Origin: Azohydromonas caseinilytica
GTDB lineage: Bacteria; Pseudomonadota; Gammaproteobacteria; Burkholderiales; Burkholderiaceae_C
Assembly: GCF_012927045.1 (NCBI RefSeq)
Contig: NZ_JABBFW010000041.1
Location: 1-37,767, forward strand
Direction of reading: 5' to 3'
DNA: 37,767 bases
Below the pieces are notes generated by a model. That model ran no database searches. It was not told where the DNA came from and saw nothing but the letters and a program-made list of their open reading frames with translations. Every line of letters starts with the position of its first letter. The stretch's first letter is position 1. The position numbers were made by a program, and so were the translations under genes. Below are positions 1 through 11,853 of the stretch, piece by piece.

Positions 1-812
1 ACCAGCGCAGTCCTTCACCGATCGCCGTCAGACGCAGCCAAGACCGCGTTCATTGCGATACCGCGGCAGGACTTGAACCTCGGCGCGCTGGGTAGCCTCC
101 GAAAACTCTGCCGCCCACGCTCCTAGGGCACGCTCCTCGCGCCCGATAGGAAAAAACCGACATCGAGCCGCCGCCGCACGGCCCGCGCTTCTCAGCGTTT
201 TCCAGGCAATGTCTTTCCGATCTTGTTGAGGCCCCGGGCTTGACAGGCGGCAACGGGTTTGCAAGAGCGTGCCGCGATACTGAATATCGATATTTGGACG
301 CAATCTTCAGACGGCGCCCGGCCGGGATCGTGGCCAAAGAATCACGGACCGGCCAGGCCGGTGCCGCGTTTTCAGCGCAGCCCCGCGCATGGAACCTGTT
401 GACGCCCTGAAAGGGCCTTAGTAAGCTTTTGTATCAGCAACAGCAAATTTAGCGATAAAAAGGTCAGCGACGGCACTGGCAAGCGCTGAGAGTGGTCGTG
501 CAGGCGCCAAGCGCTTGAGGAGACACGAAATTTTCGTGGAGCACCTTGCTTGGGGTACAGGTTGCAGGGTGCGAAACAAGCTTGATGTAGTTTCGGCAAT
601 TAAGTTTATTGTCGAAACTGTCATGGATTTGGATTTTCTGGAAGGCCGTTGAGGCCGACTCTGGAAAATTGGGCACCGGTACGCTGCCGTTAATTTTTGC
701 AGGCAGCTTGCTGCAGCACCAGCTTGGTTTTTGCCGGTGGCGTGCTGGCGGGGCTCAACGGCTGCACTGCCTGTGCGCGGTGCTTCTTCGCTTTATCGGG
801 AAGAAATCGCTC
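1..812. other. No convincing gene; leader of the PAS-MCP gene
   Basis: Several open frames cross this stretch on both strands, but none has a recognisable domain, a good ribosome binding site or a family-like composition. The part from about 410 to 620 is clearly AT-richer than the rest of the window. It holds an imperfect inverted repeat at 589-619, listed separately. The open frame of the downstream chemoreceptor extends back to 609, but the residues before 813 do not look like a PAS-MCP N-terminus. Confidence 0.6.
589..619. promoter_or_regulatory. Inverted repeat upstream of the PAS-MCP gene
   Basis: AGTTTCGGCAAT at 589-600 and ATTGTCGAAACT at 608-619 are complementary at 11 of 12 positions around a 7-base AT-rich loop. 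It lies about 190 bp before the ATG at 813 in the AT-rich patch, so it could be an operator or an RNA hairpin in the leader. No protein can be assigned to it from sequence. Confidence 0.4.
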
Positions 813-2435
813 ATGCGAAACAACCAGCCCGTCACGCAATCCGAGTTTCGGTTTCCCGCCGGCGCGACGCTGATGTCCACCACGGACATGCACGGCGCCA
901 TCACCTATGCCAACGACGATTTCATCGGCGTCAGCGGCTTCCGGCGCGAGGAGATCGAGGGCAAGCCGCACAACCTCGTGCGCCACCCCGACATGCCGCG
1001 CGAGGCCTTTGCCGACATGTGGGCCACGCTCAAGGCCGGCCAGCCCTGGACGGCGCTGGTGAAGAACCGGCGCAAGGACGGCGACCACTACTGGGTGCGG
1101 GCCAATGCCGTGCCGGTGGTGCGGCATGGGCGCAACGTGGGCTACATGTCGGTGCGCACGCAGCCCTCCCGCGAGGAGGTCGCCGCCGCGGAGAAGCTCT
1201 ATGCCGAGGTCCGCGAGGGGCGGGCGAAGCGGCGCTTCCACAAGGGAGTGCTGCTGCGCACGGGATGGCTGGGCTGGACCGCGCTGTTCCAGCTCATGCC
1301 GGTGCGCTGGCGCATCCGCCTGGCCTTCATCGGGCTGGTGCCGGTGATGGCCGCGCTGGTGTGGGCGCAGCGGCCCGGCATCGTGCCGGGCGCCGCGATG
1401 GGCGCCGGCGCGCTGCTGGCGCTGCTGGCGAGCTGCTGGGCCCTGGAGGCGCAGATCGCCCGCCCGCTGGAGCGGCTGCGCGCCGAGGCGGAGAAGGTGG
1501 TCACCGGCGAGAACTGGATGACCACGCACCTGAGCCGGGTGGACGAGATCGGCATGACGCTGCGCTGCGTCGGCCAGCTCGGACTCATGTTCCGCTGGCT
1601 GGTGGACGATGCGAGCCAGCAGATCCAGTCGGTGCGGCATGCCGCCGCGGAGATCGCCCAGGGCAACGCGGACCTGAGCTCGCGCACCGAGCAGGCCGCC
1701 GCCAGCGTGGAGCAGACGGCCGCGTCCATGGAGCAGATGACCGCCACGGTCAGGACGAATGCCCAGACCGCCGCCCAGGCCAGCGGGCTCTCGGGCCAGG
1801 CCCGCGACGCGGCGCTGCAGGGCGGGCACGCGGTGTCGGAAGTGGTCCGGACCATGAGCGACATCTCCGACAGCTCGCGGCGCATCGAGGACATCGTGCA
1901 CCTGATCGACAGCATCGCGTTCCAGACCAACATCCTGGCCCTCAACGCCGCGGTGGAGGCCGCGCGCGCGGGCGAGCAGGGCCGCGGCTTCGCGGTGGTG
2001 GCCAGCGAGGTGCGCAACCTGGCGCAGCGCAGTGCCCAGGCGGCCAAGGAGGTCAAGCAGCTCATCGAGGCCAGCGTGCAGAAGGTCGGGACGGGCTCGA
2101 CGCTGGTGGAGCAGGCCGGCCAGGCCATGGGCGGCATCGTGGCGCAGGTGAGGGAGGTGTCGGAGCTCATCGGCCAGATGAGCTCTTCCACCCAGGAGCT
2201 CAGCGGCGGCATCGGCCAGATCAGCCAGGCGGTGAACCACATGGACCGGATCACGCAGCAGAACGCCGCCCTGGTGGAACAGAACGCGGTGGCCTCGGAC
2301 AGCCTGAGCCTGCAGACCTACCGGCTGGTCCAGGCGGTGGCGATCTTCAACGTCAAGGGCTCGCGGCGCGGCGATGGCCAGCCCGAGCCGGCCACGCCGG
2401 AGATGTTTCCCATGGCCGTGGCGGCCCAGGCCTGA
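813..2435 (+). CDS. Aer-like PAS-domain methyl-accepting chemotaxis protein
   Basis: Energy or redox taxis receptor of 540 residues. The N-terminal PAS domain (about 10-120) carries the Aer-type signature [13 protein letters not shown] and [10 protein letters not shown], typical of FAD-binding cytoplasmic PAS sensors. Two hydrophobic segments at roughly 165-215 are joined by a very short loop, so there is no periplasmic sensor domain. A HAMP linker and a full MCP signalling domain follow, with the tip sequence [20 protein letters not shown]. There is no C-terminal CheR-docking pentapeptide. I chose the ATG at 813 because [12 protein letters not shown] is the usual start of Aer homologues; the frame is open back to 609. 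The aerotaxis role is inferred from family architecture; the signal is not determined. Confidence 0.9.
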   Translation: MRNNQPVTQSEFRFPAGATLMSTTDMHGAITYANDDFIGVSGFRREEIEGKPHNLVRHPDMPREAFADMWATLKAGQPWTALVKNRRKDGDHYWVRANAVPVVRHGRNVGYMSVRTQPSREEVAAAEKLYAEVREGRAKRRFHKGVLLRTGWLGWTALFQLMPVRWRIRLAFIGLVPVMAALVWAQRPGIVPGAAMGAGALLALLASCWALEAQIARPLERLRAEAEKVVTGENWMTTHLSRVDEIGMTLRCVGQLGLMFRWLVDDASQQIQSVRHAAAEIAQGNADLSSRTEQAAASVEQTAASMEQMTATVRTNAQTAAQASGLSGQARDAALQGGHAVSEVVRTMSDISDSSRRIEDIVHLIDSIAFQTNILALNAAVEAARAGEQGRGFAVVASEVRNLAQRSAQAAKEVKQLIEASVQKVGTGSTLVEQAGQAMGGIVAQVREVSELIGQMSSSTQELSGGIGQISQAVNHMDRITQQNAALVEQNAVASDSLSLQTYRLVQAVAIFNVKGSRRGDGQPEPATPEMFPMAVAAQA

Positions 2436-2517
2436 GCAGGCCGCGCGCGGCGGCCTTGGCGGCTTGTGCCGGCCGGGTTCATTGCAATTCCGGCTGGCCC
2501 GGCTGGCGCTTGAAAGA

Positions 2518-2612
2518 ACCTCGTCACACCCGCGCAGGCGGGTGTCCACAAGCGCCGGGCAGCATCCCGGTCAGCGTGGATGCCCGCCCCCGGCTACGCG
2601 GGGGCGGGCTCT
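2518..2612. repeat. Cluster of hairpins, REP-like, between convergent genes
   Basis: Three consecutive stem-loops lie between the convergent MCP and E1-like genes. The first pairs ACACCCGC with GCGGGTGT across GCAG, the second pairs CCGGG with CCCGG, and the third is an 11-bp stem at 2582-2609. The first resembles the REP-type repeats built on GTCATTCCCGCG/GCGGGAATCC that are scattered in many proteobacterial genomes. It probably acts as a bidirectional transcription end. There is no T-tract on the plus side. Confidence 0.55.
2582..2609. terminator. Strong 11-bp GC hairpin between convergent genes
   Basis: GCCCGCCCCCG pairs perfectly with CGGGGGCGGGC around a 6-base loop. It is the strongest of the hairpins downstream of the PAS-MCP and the E1-like gene. 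No U-run follows, so intrinsic termination is uncertain, but the position between convergent stops fits a bidirectional transcription barrier. Confidence 0.5.
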
Positions 2613-2704
2613 GCACGGGCATGGCGAGGTCTTCCTGGAAACGTCGAAGCAGACCTTGCAGCCGCTGCTCCACCAGCTTGTGGCTGCAGCGGCTGCGGCG
2701 ATGC

Positions 2705-5308
<2,604 letters not shown>

Positions 5309-5378
5309 ACGGGTCCGTGGGTGTGGTCAGGCACGGGGACTGCGCACCCCGCGCCCGAAGGCATGTCGCCATGCCGGG

Positions 5379-5406
5379 AAAAGAGCACCGGCGGGAGCGC
5401 CGGTGC
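5379..5406 (-). terminator. Rho-independent terminator of the 4HB-MCP gene
   Basis: Read on the minus strand, GCACCGGC and GCCGGTGC form an 8-bp stem with a 6-base loop, followed directly by TCTTTTCC. It lies 25 bp past the MCP stop codon and separates that gene from the E1-like gene downstream on the same strand. Confidence 0.75.
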
Positions 5407-5431
5407 CCGCGAAAGAGACTGGCTCCGCCGC

Positions 5432-6973
5432 TCAGAGCTTGAAGGTGCTCACCGCATGGGCCAGTTCCCTGGCCTGGTCCTGCATGGCCTGTGCCGAGGC
5501 GGTGCCTTGCTCGACCATGGCGGCGTTCTTCTGCGTCGAGGTGTCCATGCTGGCGATGGCGGCGTTGACCTGCTCGATGCCCACGCTCTGCTCGCGGCTG
5601 GAGGCGCTGATGTCGGCCACGATGTCGCTGACGCGCTTGATGCCGGCGACGACCTGGTCCATCGTGGCGCCGGCGCGCTCCGCCATGCGGTTGCCCTCGC
5701 CGATCTGCACGGCCGAGGCATCGATCAGCGCCTTGATCTCCTTGGCCGCGGAGGCCGAGCGCTGCGCCAGCGCCCGCACCTCGCTGGCGACCACCGCGAA
5801 GCCGCGGCCCTGCTCGCCCGCGCGCGCGGCCTCCACCGCGGCGTTGAGCGAGAGGATGTTGGTCTGGAAGGCGATGCCGTCGATGACGTTGATGATCTCG
5901 AAGATGCGCTGCGACGAGGCGGCAATGCCGCCCATCGACGCGACCACCTTGCCCACCGTGTCGCCGCCCTGGGTCGCCACCTCCGAGGCGGAGACCGCGA
6001 GCTGGCTGGCTTGGCCGGCATGGTCGGCGTTGAGCCGCACGGTCGAGGTCAGCTGCTCCATCGCCGAAGCCGTCTCCTGCAGCGCGCTGGCCTGCTGCTC
6101 GGTGCGCCCCGAGAGGTCGCGGTTGGCCTGTGACATCTCCTGCGCCGCGCTGGTGATGGTGTCGGCGCTGCCGCGCACCTGCGAGACGATGCGGTGCAGG
6201 CTGCGCACCATGTTCTGCAGCGCGTTCATCAGGCGGCCGACCTCGTCGTCGCTCTCGGCACGCGCCTCGCAGGTGAGGTCGCCCGCCGCCACCGCTTCGG
6301 CCACGGCGATGGCGCGACCGATCGGCTGCGTGATGGAGCGGGTGATGTACCAGGCCGTCGCCGCACTGAGCAGCGCGGCCAGCAGCGAGGCGAGGGCCAT
6401 CTCGACCTTGGACTGGCGCGCACTGTCTCGGGCGCCGGCACTGTCCTGCGCCATGCTCTGCGCCTGGCGCTCGACCATGCGGTCGAGCAGCGCGTAATAC
6501 TTCTGCTGCGGCCCGGACGTCTCGTTCTGGTACACCGCCAGCGCCGCCTCGCGGTCGCCGGCCTTGAGCAGGTCGAAGACCTTGCGCACCACGGCACCGT
6601 ACTCCTGGCGCGCCTTGGCCTGCTCCTCGAACAGCGCCTTGCTCTCGGGCGACTGCATGAGGGCCTCGAACTTCTTGTAGTTCTCGGTGTTGGCCGCGCG
6701 GATGGCGGCGTACTCGTCCATGTACCTTTGCTGCTGCTCGGGCGTGGAGGACAGCAGCAGGCGGCCGATGATCAGGGCGCCCTTGTCGCCGTTGGCCTTG
6801 ATGGTGTTGCTCAATGCGATCTCGGCATAGCGCTGGTCCACCATGTCACCCATCAGGGTGCTCATGCGGTCCAGACTGGCGGTGCCGACGACCATGATCA
6901 CCAGCAGCAGCGCGATGACGGTTGAGAAGGCGATCGCGAGCCGCGTGCCGATTTTGAAATGCTTGAAAAACAT
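5432..6973 (-). CDS. Methyl-accepting chemotaxis protein with 4HB sensor domain
   Basis: Transmembrane chemoreceptor of 513 residues, Tsr/Tar-like. A first membrane helix (about 10-32) is followed by a periplasmic four-helix-bundle domain (about 33-190, 4HB_MCP type). A second helix (about 191-212, [18 protein letters not shown]), a HAMP domain ([20 protein letters not shown]) and a complete signalling domain follow, with the tip [20 protein letters not shown]. There is no C-terminal CheR pentapeptide. A sigma-28-type promoter lies about 125 bp upstream (7099-7125) and a terminator follows. It should work in the polar chemoreceptor array through CheW/CheA. The ligand cannot be told from sequence. 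Confidence 0.93.
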   Translation of the reverse strand: MFFKHFKIGTRLAIAFSTVIALLLVIMVVGTASLDRMSTLMGDMVDQRYAEIALSNTIKANGDKGALIIGRLLLSSTPEQQQRYMDEYAAIRAANTENYKKFEALMQSPESKALFEEQAKARQEYGAVVRKVFDLLKAGDREAALAVYQNETSGPQQKYYALLDRMVERQAQSMAQDSAGARDSARQSKVEMALASLLAALLSAATAWYITRSITQPIGRAIAVAEAVAAGDLTCEARAESDDEVGRLMNALQNMVRSLHRIVSQVRGSADTITSAAQEMSQANRDLSGRTEQQASALQETASAMEQLTSTVRLNADHAGQASQLAVSASEVATQGGDTVGKVVASMGGIAASSQRIFEIINVIDGIAFQTNILSLNAAVEAARAGEQGRGFAVVASEVRALAQRSASAAKEIKALIDASAVQIGEGNRMAERAGATMDQVVAGIKRVSDIVADISASSREQSVGIEQVNAAIASMDTSTQKNAAMVEQGTASAQAMQDQARELAHAVSTFKL

Positions 6974-7433
6974 AGGGTCAGGCTCAGTGTCGTTGCGACC
7001 TCAAACGGAAAGTGGTGAGGCAGCGGGAAGGTCGGCGCGGTGCTCTGTATTTCAGCAGGGCACTGTGACGTTCAAGTTACCTCACAGGGGACTGGCGCTT
7101 ATCGGCGCAACGGCCTACCGAGTTAAGGGCGTCCGGCATGGTTGAGTGCTGTGCCTGGCAGCAGCTTGGAACGGACGGCCCATCGGGTCCCATGTGTTGG
7201 GTCCACGGTGGGCCGGATGGTGGGAAGAAGCGGAGGAGGCCGCTGCCGTGCAGTACATCACGGCGGCTGCGGCTTGAGCTTGATGCAGAGCATGGTTTGC
7301 ACGCACCAGGATGGTTCGGCCGGCATGCCGACGCACCGGCCGAGGGCGCCCTGCGCCGGCCGCGACCGTCAGTCGATGCCGACCGCATGTACCTGCGGCA
7401 CGCGAGCCCCTTCGGTGCGCGCCGGCGCGGCTC
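6974..7433. other. Intergenic stretch carrying the MCP promoter
   Basis: This 460-bp gap lies between the MCP start and the stop of the Ldh2-family gene, both on the minus strand. Apart from the sigma-28-like promoter at 7099-7125, I see short open frames without domains or ribosome binding sites on both strands. Most of 7150-7430 has no assignable function. Confidence 0.6.
7099..7125 (-). promoter_or_regulatory. Sigma-28 (FliA) type promoter for the MCP gene
   Basis: On the minus strand the sequence reads TAACTCGG, 11 bases, then GCCGATAA. The -10 box is identical to the E. coli FliA consensus GCCGATAA, the spacer matches the consensus N11, and the -35 keeps the TAA core. It sits about 125 bp upstream of the MCP start at 6973, which fits flagellar-class expression of a chemoreceptor. 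Confidence 0.7.
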
Positions 7434-8435
7434 TCAACGCCGCAGCCCGGCCAGCAGCGCCTCCGTCACGACCACGCCTTCCCGCTGCGCCTGCCGGCGC
7501 AGCTGCTCGCGCCGCGCGCCAGGCAGGCGCACGCCCTCGTCCACCAGCATCTCGCGCACCAGCACCTCGACACGCTCCAGATAGCTGCGGGAGCCGGCCA
7601 GCGCGCCGGGGTCGATGACGAGGAAAGCCTGACCGATGCGCGGCCGGTTGCCCTCGTCAACGAAGAAGCTTGAAGCTTCGAAGCCGAAGTTGGCGCCGAT
7701 GAGCGCCGTCACCAGCAACTCCACCACCAGCGCCAGCATCGCGCCCTTGGCGCTGCTGGCGCCGCCGATGGGCAGCATCGAGCCTTCCATGCCGGCCTTG
7801 GGGTCGGTGGTGGGGCGGCCGTCCTTGTCCAGCGCCCAGCCCTCCGGAATGGGCTGGCCTCGCTGCGCGGCCACCATCAGCTTGCCGCGTGCCGCTTCCG
7901 ACAGGCTCAGGTCCACCAGCAGCGGGTCTTGTCCGTGGCGCGGGAAGGCCGCCGCCAGCGGGTTGGTGCCGAAGATGGGATGGCGCCCCCCTGCGGCCGG
8001 CATCGCGGCCGGCGAGTTGGCGAAGGCCAGGCCCACCATGCCGGCCTCTGCCACGGGGCGCAGGTGGTCCGCCATCACGCCGCCATGGTGGCTGCGCGTG
8101 ACGCCGACGAAAGCCACGCCGAACTCGCGCGCGCGGCGCAGGCCTTCGGCCACGGCGAAGTCGCAGGCGGGGAAGGCCAGGCCGTCCTGCGCATCGACCA
8201 CCGCCGCGCCGCCGCGCGCCGTGAGCAGCTGCGGCACCGCGCGGCCCTCCACCCGGCCGTGGCGCAGGTGCGCCGCGTACTGCGGCACGCGCGCCAGACC
8301 GTGCGAGCTCAGCCCCTGTGCCTCGGCCAGCACCAGGGCGCGGGCCGTGGAGGCCGCCATCGATGCGCCGGCACCGGCACGCTCCAGGGCGGCAGCGGCC
8401 AGCAGCCGTGCCTCGTCCAGGCTCAGCCGCGGCAT
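7434..8435 (-). CDS. Ldh2-family malate/lactate/sulfolactate-type dehydrogenase
   Basis: NAD(P)-dependent 2-hydroxyacid dehydrogenase of the malate/L-lactate/ureidoglycolate (Ldh2/YlbC) fold, 333 residues, the normal family length. Family marks include LSSHGLARVPQY near residue 42, VGVTRSHHGGVM, GTNPLAAAFPR, and the late glycine-rich IGGASSAKGAMLALVVELL. A strong GGGGAGG ribosome binding site precedes the ATG by 7 bases. It is the last gene of a minus-strand cluster, 42 bp after the amidohydrolase-like gene. The same family contains (R)-sulfolactate dehydrogenase (ComC), attractive beside an SsuD-like gene, but malate, lactate or ureidoglycolate enzymes cannot be excluded. Substrate is inferred only. 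Confidence 0.85.
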   Translation of the reverse strand: MPRLSLDEARLLAAAALERAGAGASMAASTARALVLAEAQGLSSHGLARVPQYAAHLRHGRVEGRAVPQLLTARGGAAVVDAQDGLAFPACDFAVAEGLRRAREFGVAFVGVTRSHHGGVMADHLRPVAEAGMVGLAFANSPAAMPAAGGRHPIFGTNPLAAAFPRHGQDPLLVDLSLSEAARGKLMVAAQRGQPIPEGWALDKDGRPTTDPKAGMEGSMLPIGGASSAKGAMLALVVELLVTALIGANFGFEASSFFVDEGNRPRIGQAFLVIDPGALAGSRSYLERVEVLVREMLVDEGVRLPGARREQLRRQAQREGVVVTEALLAGLRR

Positions 8436-8477
8436 GGCCGTGCCTCCCCATGCAGCTCGGGCCGGGGTGCGCCGCCC

Positions 8478-9329
8478 TCAGTCCATCGAGAGCACACGCT
8501 TGGCGTTCTGGAAAAGAAACTTTTCAAGCACGTCATCCTTGAAGCCCAGCCGCTGCGCGTCCTCGACGCTCTGCCGGATGGGCCGAAACGGGTAGGAGGA
8601 CCCGAACAGCACCTGGTCGGACAGGAACTGGTTGGCGGCCGTAACCACCACCTCGCTGCCCGGCAGGAACAGGTACATGTCCGGCACGAGAAACACATTC
8701 TCGTGCCGGAAGGCCACGCCCACGAGCTGCTGCACGTTGGGCCAGTAGCCGTGGTAGGCGACGATGCGCAGCTTCGGGAAGGCCGCCGCCACGCGCGCCA
8801 GCGGTGCGGGGTCGTTGAAGCGGTGGTCCGGCGTGGTCGGGCCCGACATCAGGAACACCGGCACGCCCAGCGCCGAGAGCTGCTCGTAGACCGGGAAGTA
8901 CAGCGGGTCGTCGGCATGGCGCGCCGGCGCACCGAAGCCGGGCTCGATGTCGATGCCGGCCAGGCCGAGCTGGCGCACGGCGCGGTCCACCTCGTCGGGC
9001 GTGCCCGGGCCCAGCAGCGCCGGATCGACCGCGCCGATGCCCACCAGCCGCTCATCGCTGCGCACGATCTCGTGGATGCGGTCGTTGCTGAGATGCTGCG
9101 TGGGCGTGTGCCGGCCCACCACCACGGCCTTGCTCAGGCCCGCGTCGTCGATCTCGGCCATGAAGCCCTCGTGCGTGCGCGAGCGGGCGTAGTGCTCGGG
9201 GTCGCCGCGCGTGCCCACGCGCTGGTTGAGCCAGCGCGCCACGTCGTTGGCGGCCGAGCCGGGCATGGCGCCGAAGAAGTCGTGCAGGTACGCCGGCCGG
9301 CAGCGCATGTCGATGACGGGGAGGCTCAT
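8478..9329 (-). CDS. Amidohydrolase-fold (Amidohydro_2) protein with lost metal ligands
   Basis: TIM-barrel protein of 283 residues, of the family that includes LigI-like lactonases and gamma-resorcylate-type decarboxylases. The N-terminal strand, normally D-x-H-x-H, reads DMRCRP, putting Arg9 and Arg11 in place of the metal histidines. The usual late motif GSDYP is GSSYP, with Ser245 replacing the catalytic/metal aspartate. The core and the C-terminal helix ([10 protein letters not shown]) are intact. The start overlaps the ssuD-like stop by ATGA, indicating translational coupling and a shared pathway. It may be a metal-independent hydrolase or lyase, or non-catalytic. The fold is fairly sure, the function unknown. 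Confidence 0.8.
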   Translation of the reverse strand: MSLPVIDMRCRPAYLHDFFGAMPGSAANDVARWLNQRVGTRGDPEHYARSRTHEGFMAEIDDAGLSKAVVVGRHTPTQHLSNDRIHEIVRSDERLVGIGAVDPALLGPGTPDEVDRAVRQLGLAGIDIEPGFGAPARHADDPLYFPVYEQLSALGVPVFLMSGPTTPDHRFNDPAPLARVAAAFPKLRIVAYHGYWPNVQQLVGVAFRHENVFLVPDMYLFLPGSEVVVTAANQFLSDQVLFGSSYPFRPIRQSVEDAQRLGFKDDVLEKFLFQNAKRVLSMD

Positions 9330-10465
9330 GCCGCCTTCCTTTCGGCCACAGTGGCGCGCACGTCGAAGGCGCCGCCGGTGAGCACCTGGTCGCGCAGCGT
9401 CACGGGCTTCTTGTCCGGCAGCAGCGGGAACACCAGCTCGGCGAAGCGGATGGCCTCTTCCAGGTGCGGGTAGCCGGAGAGCACGAAGCTGTCCACGCCC
9501 AGGTCCGCATACTCCTTGAGGCGGGCCGCGACGGTTTCGGGATCACCGACCAGCGCCGTGCCAGCGCCGCCGCGCACCAGGCCCACGCCGGCCCAGAGGT
9601 TGGGGCTGATCTCCAGCTTGTCGCGGCGCCCGCCGTGCAGCGCGGTGATGCGCTGCTGGCCCACCGAATCCATCCTGGCGAAGTTGGCCTGCGCGGCGTG
9701 GATGTCCTCGTCCGTGAGCTTGCTGATGAGGCTGTCGGCCGCGGCCCAGGCCTCGGCGTTGGTCTCGCGCACGATGACCTGCAGCCGCACGCCGAAGCGC
9801 ACCGTGCGCCCATGCTTGGCGGCGCGCGCGCGCACGTCGGCGATCTTCTCCGCCACGGCCGCGGGCGGCTCGCCCCAGGTGAGGTAGGCGTCCACATGCT
9901 TGGCGGCGAGCTCGTGCGCCGCCGGCGAGGAGCCGCCGAAGTACAGCGGCGGATAGGGGCGGCTCTCGGGCTCGAAGTGGTTCTTCGCGCCCTCGATCCT
10001 GAAGTGCTGGCCCTCGAAGTCCACCTTCTCGCCCTGCAGTAGCCGCTTCCAGACGCCGAGGAACTCGTCGGCGACCTCGTAGCGCTCGTCGTGCTTGAGG
10101 TGCACGCCCTCGGCGGCCAGCTCCGCGGCGTCGCCGCCGGGCACCACGTTGAGCAGCAGGCGGCCGTGCAGCGCCTGGTCCAGCGAGGCGGCCTGGCGCG
10201 CGCTGGCGGTGGGGCCGCTGATGGAGGTGCGCAGCGCCACCAGCAGCTTGATGCGCTGCGTCACCGGCACGAGGCTCGACGCCACCACCCACGGGTCCAG
10301 GCAGGAGGCGCCGGTGGGGATGAGCAGGCCGTCGTAGCCCAGGTTCTCGGCCGTGACGGCGATCTGCCGCATGTACTCGTTGCTGGCCGGGCGGCCGAAG
10401 TCGGACTTGCCCAGGTAGCGCGTGTCGCCCGAGGTGGGCAGGAACCAGAAGATGTCGAGGCTCAT
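9326..10465 (-). CDS. ssuD: SsuD-like FMNH2-dependent alkanesulfonate monooxygenase
   Basis: Bacterial-luciferase-like (LLM) flavin monooxygenase, 379 residues, strongly similar to E. coli SsuD along its whole length: [83 protein letters not shown]. SsuD uses FMNH2 from a separate reductase (SsuE) and O2 to convert alkanesulfonates to aldehyde plus sulfite in the cytoplasm. The active-site cysteine in TGASC is kept. In the [12 protein letters not shown] segment a Gln stands where E. coli SsuD has His228 (comparison from memory). No ssuE or ssuABC is present, so reductase and transporter must be elsewhere, or the substrate differs. It is coupled to the downstream amidohydrolase-like gene. Confidence 0.88.
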   Translation of the reverse strand: MSLDIFWFLPTSGDTRYLGKSDFGRPASNEYMRQIAVTAENLGYDGLLIPTGASCLDPWVVASSLVPVTQRIKLLVALRTSISGPTASARQAASLDQALHGRLLLNVVPGGDAAELAAEGVHLKHDERYEVADEFLGVWKRLLQGEKVDFEGQHFRIEGAKNHFEPESRPYPPLYFGGSSPAAHELAAKHVDAYLTWGEPPAAVAEKIADVRARAAKHGRTVRFGVRLQVIVRETNAEAWAAADSLISKLTDEDIHAAQANFARMDSVGQQRITALHGGRRDKLEISPNLWAGVGLVRGGAGTALVGDPETVAARLKEYADLGVDSFVLSGYPHLEEAIRFAELVFPLLPDKKPVTLRDQVLTGGAFDVRATVAERKAA

Positions 10466-10511
10466 GGTGTGTTCTCTTGTAGTAGGAGCGTCATTCCATT
10501 TCGCGTTCGTC

Positions 10512-10627
10512 AGTGAAACGTTCCGTTCGTCCTGAGGTATCGAAGGATGAACGGCCCCTGCCGTGGTGCGGCCATCGCAGCCTCACGGACTCGCACTTCG
10601 ATACCTCAGTGCGAACGGGTCATTTCA
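10512..10627 (+). repeat. Dispersed palindromic repeat, copy 1
   Basis: About 116 bp built from two facing arms around CGTTCGTCCTGAGGTATCGA and its reverse complement. It lies between the DszC-like stop and the ssuD-like start. A second copy in opposite orientation is at 35651-35767; 45 consecutive bases (10521-10565) are identical and the rest differ at scattered positions. The right arm here has diverged (TCAGTGCGAACGG), so the palindrome is imperfect. This is the style of REP/MITE element common in Burkholderiales; no transposase is nearby. Confidence 0.85.
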
Positions 10628-10647
10628 ACGGCAAAGCAAAACCGGAA

Positions 10648-11853
10648 TCAGGAATAGGCCGTGGGCTCGGGGTAGCGGCCGAGCAGGGCATGGCGGCCGA
10701 GGTCGCGCAGCTTGTAGTCCAGCGGGTCGTGCAGCGTGTGCACGCGGGCGTTGCGCCAGAAACGGTCCAGCCCCAGCCGCGAGGCGGTGGCGCCCGCGCC
10801 CGTGAGCTCGAACACCTGGGAGCTGACCTCGATGGCGGCGCGGTGCGCCACGGCCTTGGCCTCGGCCACCGCGACGGCCACCTTGCCGCGGTCGGCGGCC
10901 GTCACGTCGGCGCCCAGCGCCAGGGCCTCGTCGAGCCTCCGTGCCGCCAGGTCGGCCAGCACCTCGGCCGGGCGCACCAGCACGGACAGCTCGCCGTAGC
11001 GGTGCTGGATGTAGGGGTCGTCCACGGCGCGCGCGACGCCCGAGGCGAAGAAGGGCCGCGAGGAGTCGCGCGTGTAGCGCAGGCCGTGCGCCAGCGCGCC
11101 CTGGGCGATGCCGACGTAGAGGTTGACCAGGATGAGCTGCGCGATCTGCGAGCGCAGCGTGGCGCGCGGCTGCAGCACCGTGCCGGGCCGCACCAGCACC
11201 TCGTGCGCCTGCACGCGCACCTGGTCGAACTGCACGGTGCCGCTGTCGGTCTGGCGCTGGCCGAAGGCGTCCCAGTCGCCCTGGATGCTGATACCGGGGC
11301 TGCGGCTGGGCAGCGCGGCGATGAGCAGGCTCTGCGTGGGCTCATGCCAGGCGGAGAAGCTCAGGCGGTCCGAGCCCACCGAGCCGGAGCAGTAGCTCTT
11401 GGGGCCGTTGACGACGAAGCCCGTGCCCTCGGCCTGCGCCAGCGCGCGCTTGTCGTTGGGGTTGAGCGCGTTGCCCCAGAACAGCCGCTCGCGCACCGTG
11501 GGCCGCAGGAAGAATTCATGCTGCTCGGGCTCGCCGTACAGCAGCACGGTGGCGACCTGCAGGTGGTGGAAGGCGTAGAGGTGGGCCAGGGCGCTGTCGG
11601 CCTGCGCGAGGCGGCGCAGGCCGCGGGAGAAGAACTGCCAGGAGTGGCCCCAGCCGCCATGGGCGCGCGGCGTGGTCAGGTTGAGCAGGCCGCTGTCGCG
11701 GATGAGCTCGCGCTCGGTGCGGGCATGGCCGCCGCGCTGGTCGCGGGCCACGGCCGTTTTCTGCAGGGCCTGGGCCAGCGCCTCGGTTGCGTGCTCGACT
11801 TGAACGGGGTCGGCGAGATCCACCGCGAAGGGGCTGATGGGGGCAGGGGGCAT
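10648..11853 (-). CDS. DszC/SfnB-like flavin monooxygenase (acyl-CoA dehydrogenase fold)
   Basis: 401-residue member of the acyl-CoA-dehydrogenase superfamily, in the branch of FMNH2-dependent monooxygenases such as DszC (dibenzothiophene monooxygenase) and SfnB (sulfur acquisition). The marker is the C-terminal FWRNARVHTLHDPLDYKLRD, shared by DszC and SfnB and absent from true acyl-CoA dehydrogenases. The middle domain has GTVQFDQVRVQAHEVLV and the N-terminal helical region GLLNLTTPRAHGGWG. It is the first gene of the putative organosulfur cluster, separated from ssuD by a repeat element. Likely role: oxidation of an organosulfur or related compound with reduced flavin. Substrate unknown. 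The ribosome binding site before the chosen ATG is weak. Confidence 0.82.
   Translation of the reverse strand: MPPAPISPFAVDLADPVQVEHATEALAQALQKTAVARDQRGGHARTERELIRDSGLLNLTTPRAHGGWGHSWQFFSRGLRRLAQADSALAHLYAFHHLQVATVLLYGEPEQHEFFLRPTVRERLFWGNALNPNDKRALAQAEGTGFVVNGPKSYCSGSVGSDRLSFSAWHEPTQSLLIAALPSRSPGISIQGDWDAFGQRQTDSGTVQFDQVRVQAHEVLVRPGTVLQPRATLRSQIAQLILVNLYVGIAQGALAHGLRYTRDSSRPFFASGVARAVDDPYIQHRYGELSVLVRPAEVLADLAARRLDEALALGADVTAADRGKVAVAVAEAKAVAHRAAIEVSSQVFELTGAGATASRLGLDRFWRNARVHTLHDPLDYKLRDLGRHALLGRYPEPTAYS

Noticed and set aside
60-85. tRNA T-arm-like sequence (GGTTCAAGTCC on the minus strand)
   Set aside because: The flanking bases do not form a five-base-pair T-stem, and no acceptor, D or anticodon arm can be drawn.
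601-630. Possible sigma-28 promoter before the PAS-MCP
   Set aside because: A TAAGTTTA-like -35 exists, but the -10 at the right spacing (GTCATGGA) matches GCCGATAA poorly.
690-2549. Long open frame on the minus strand opposite the PAS-MCP
   Set aside because: Arg/His/Leu-rich translation without domains; it is the antisense frame of a GC-rich gene with clear MCP domains.
7077-7433. Several overlapping open frames between the MCP and the Ldh2-family gene
   Set aside because: No ribosome binding site, no domain, and frames open on both strands as expected for GC-rich noncoding DNA.
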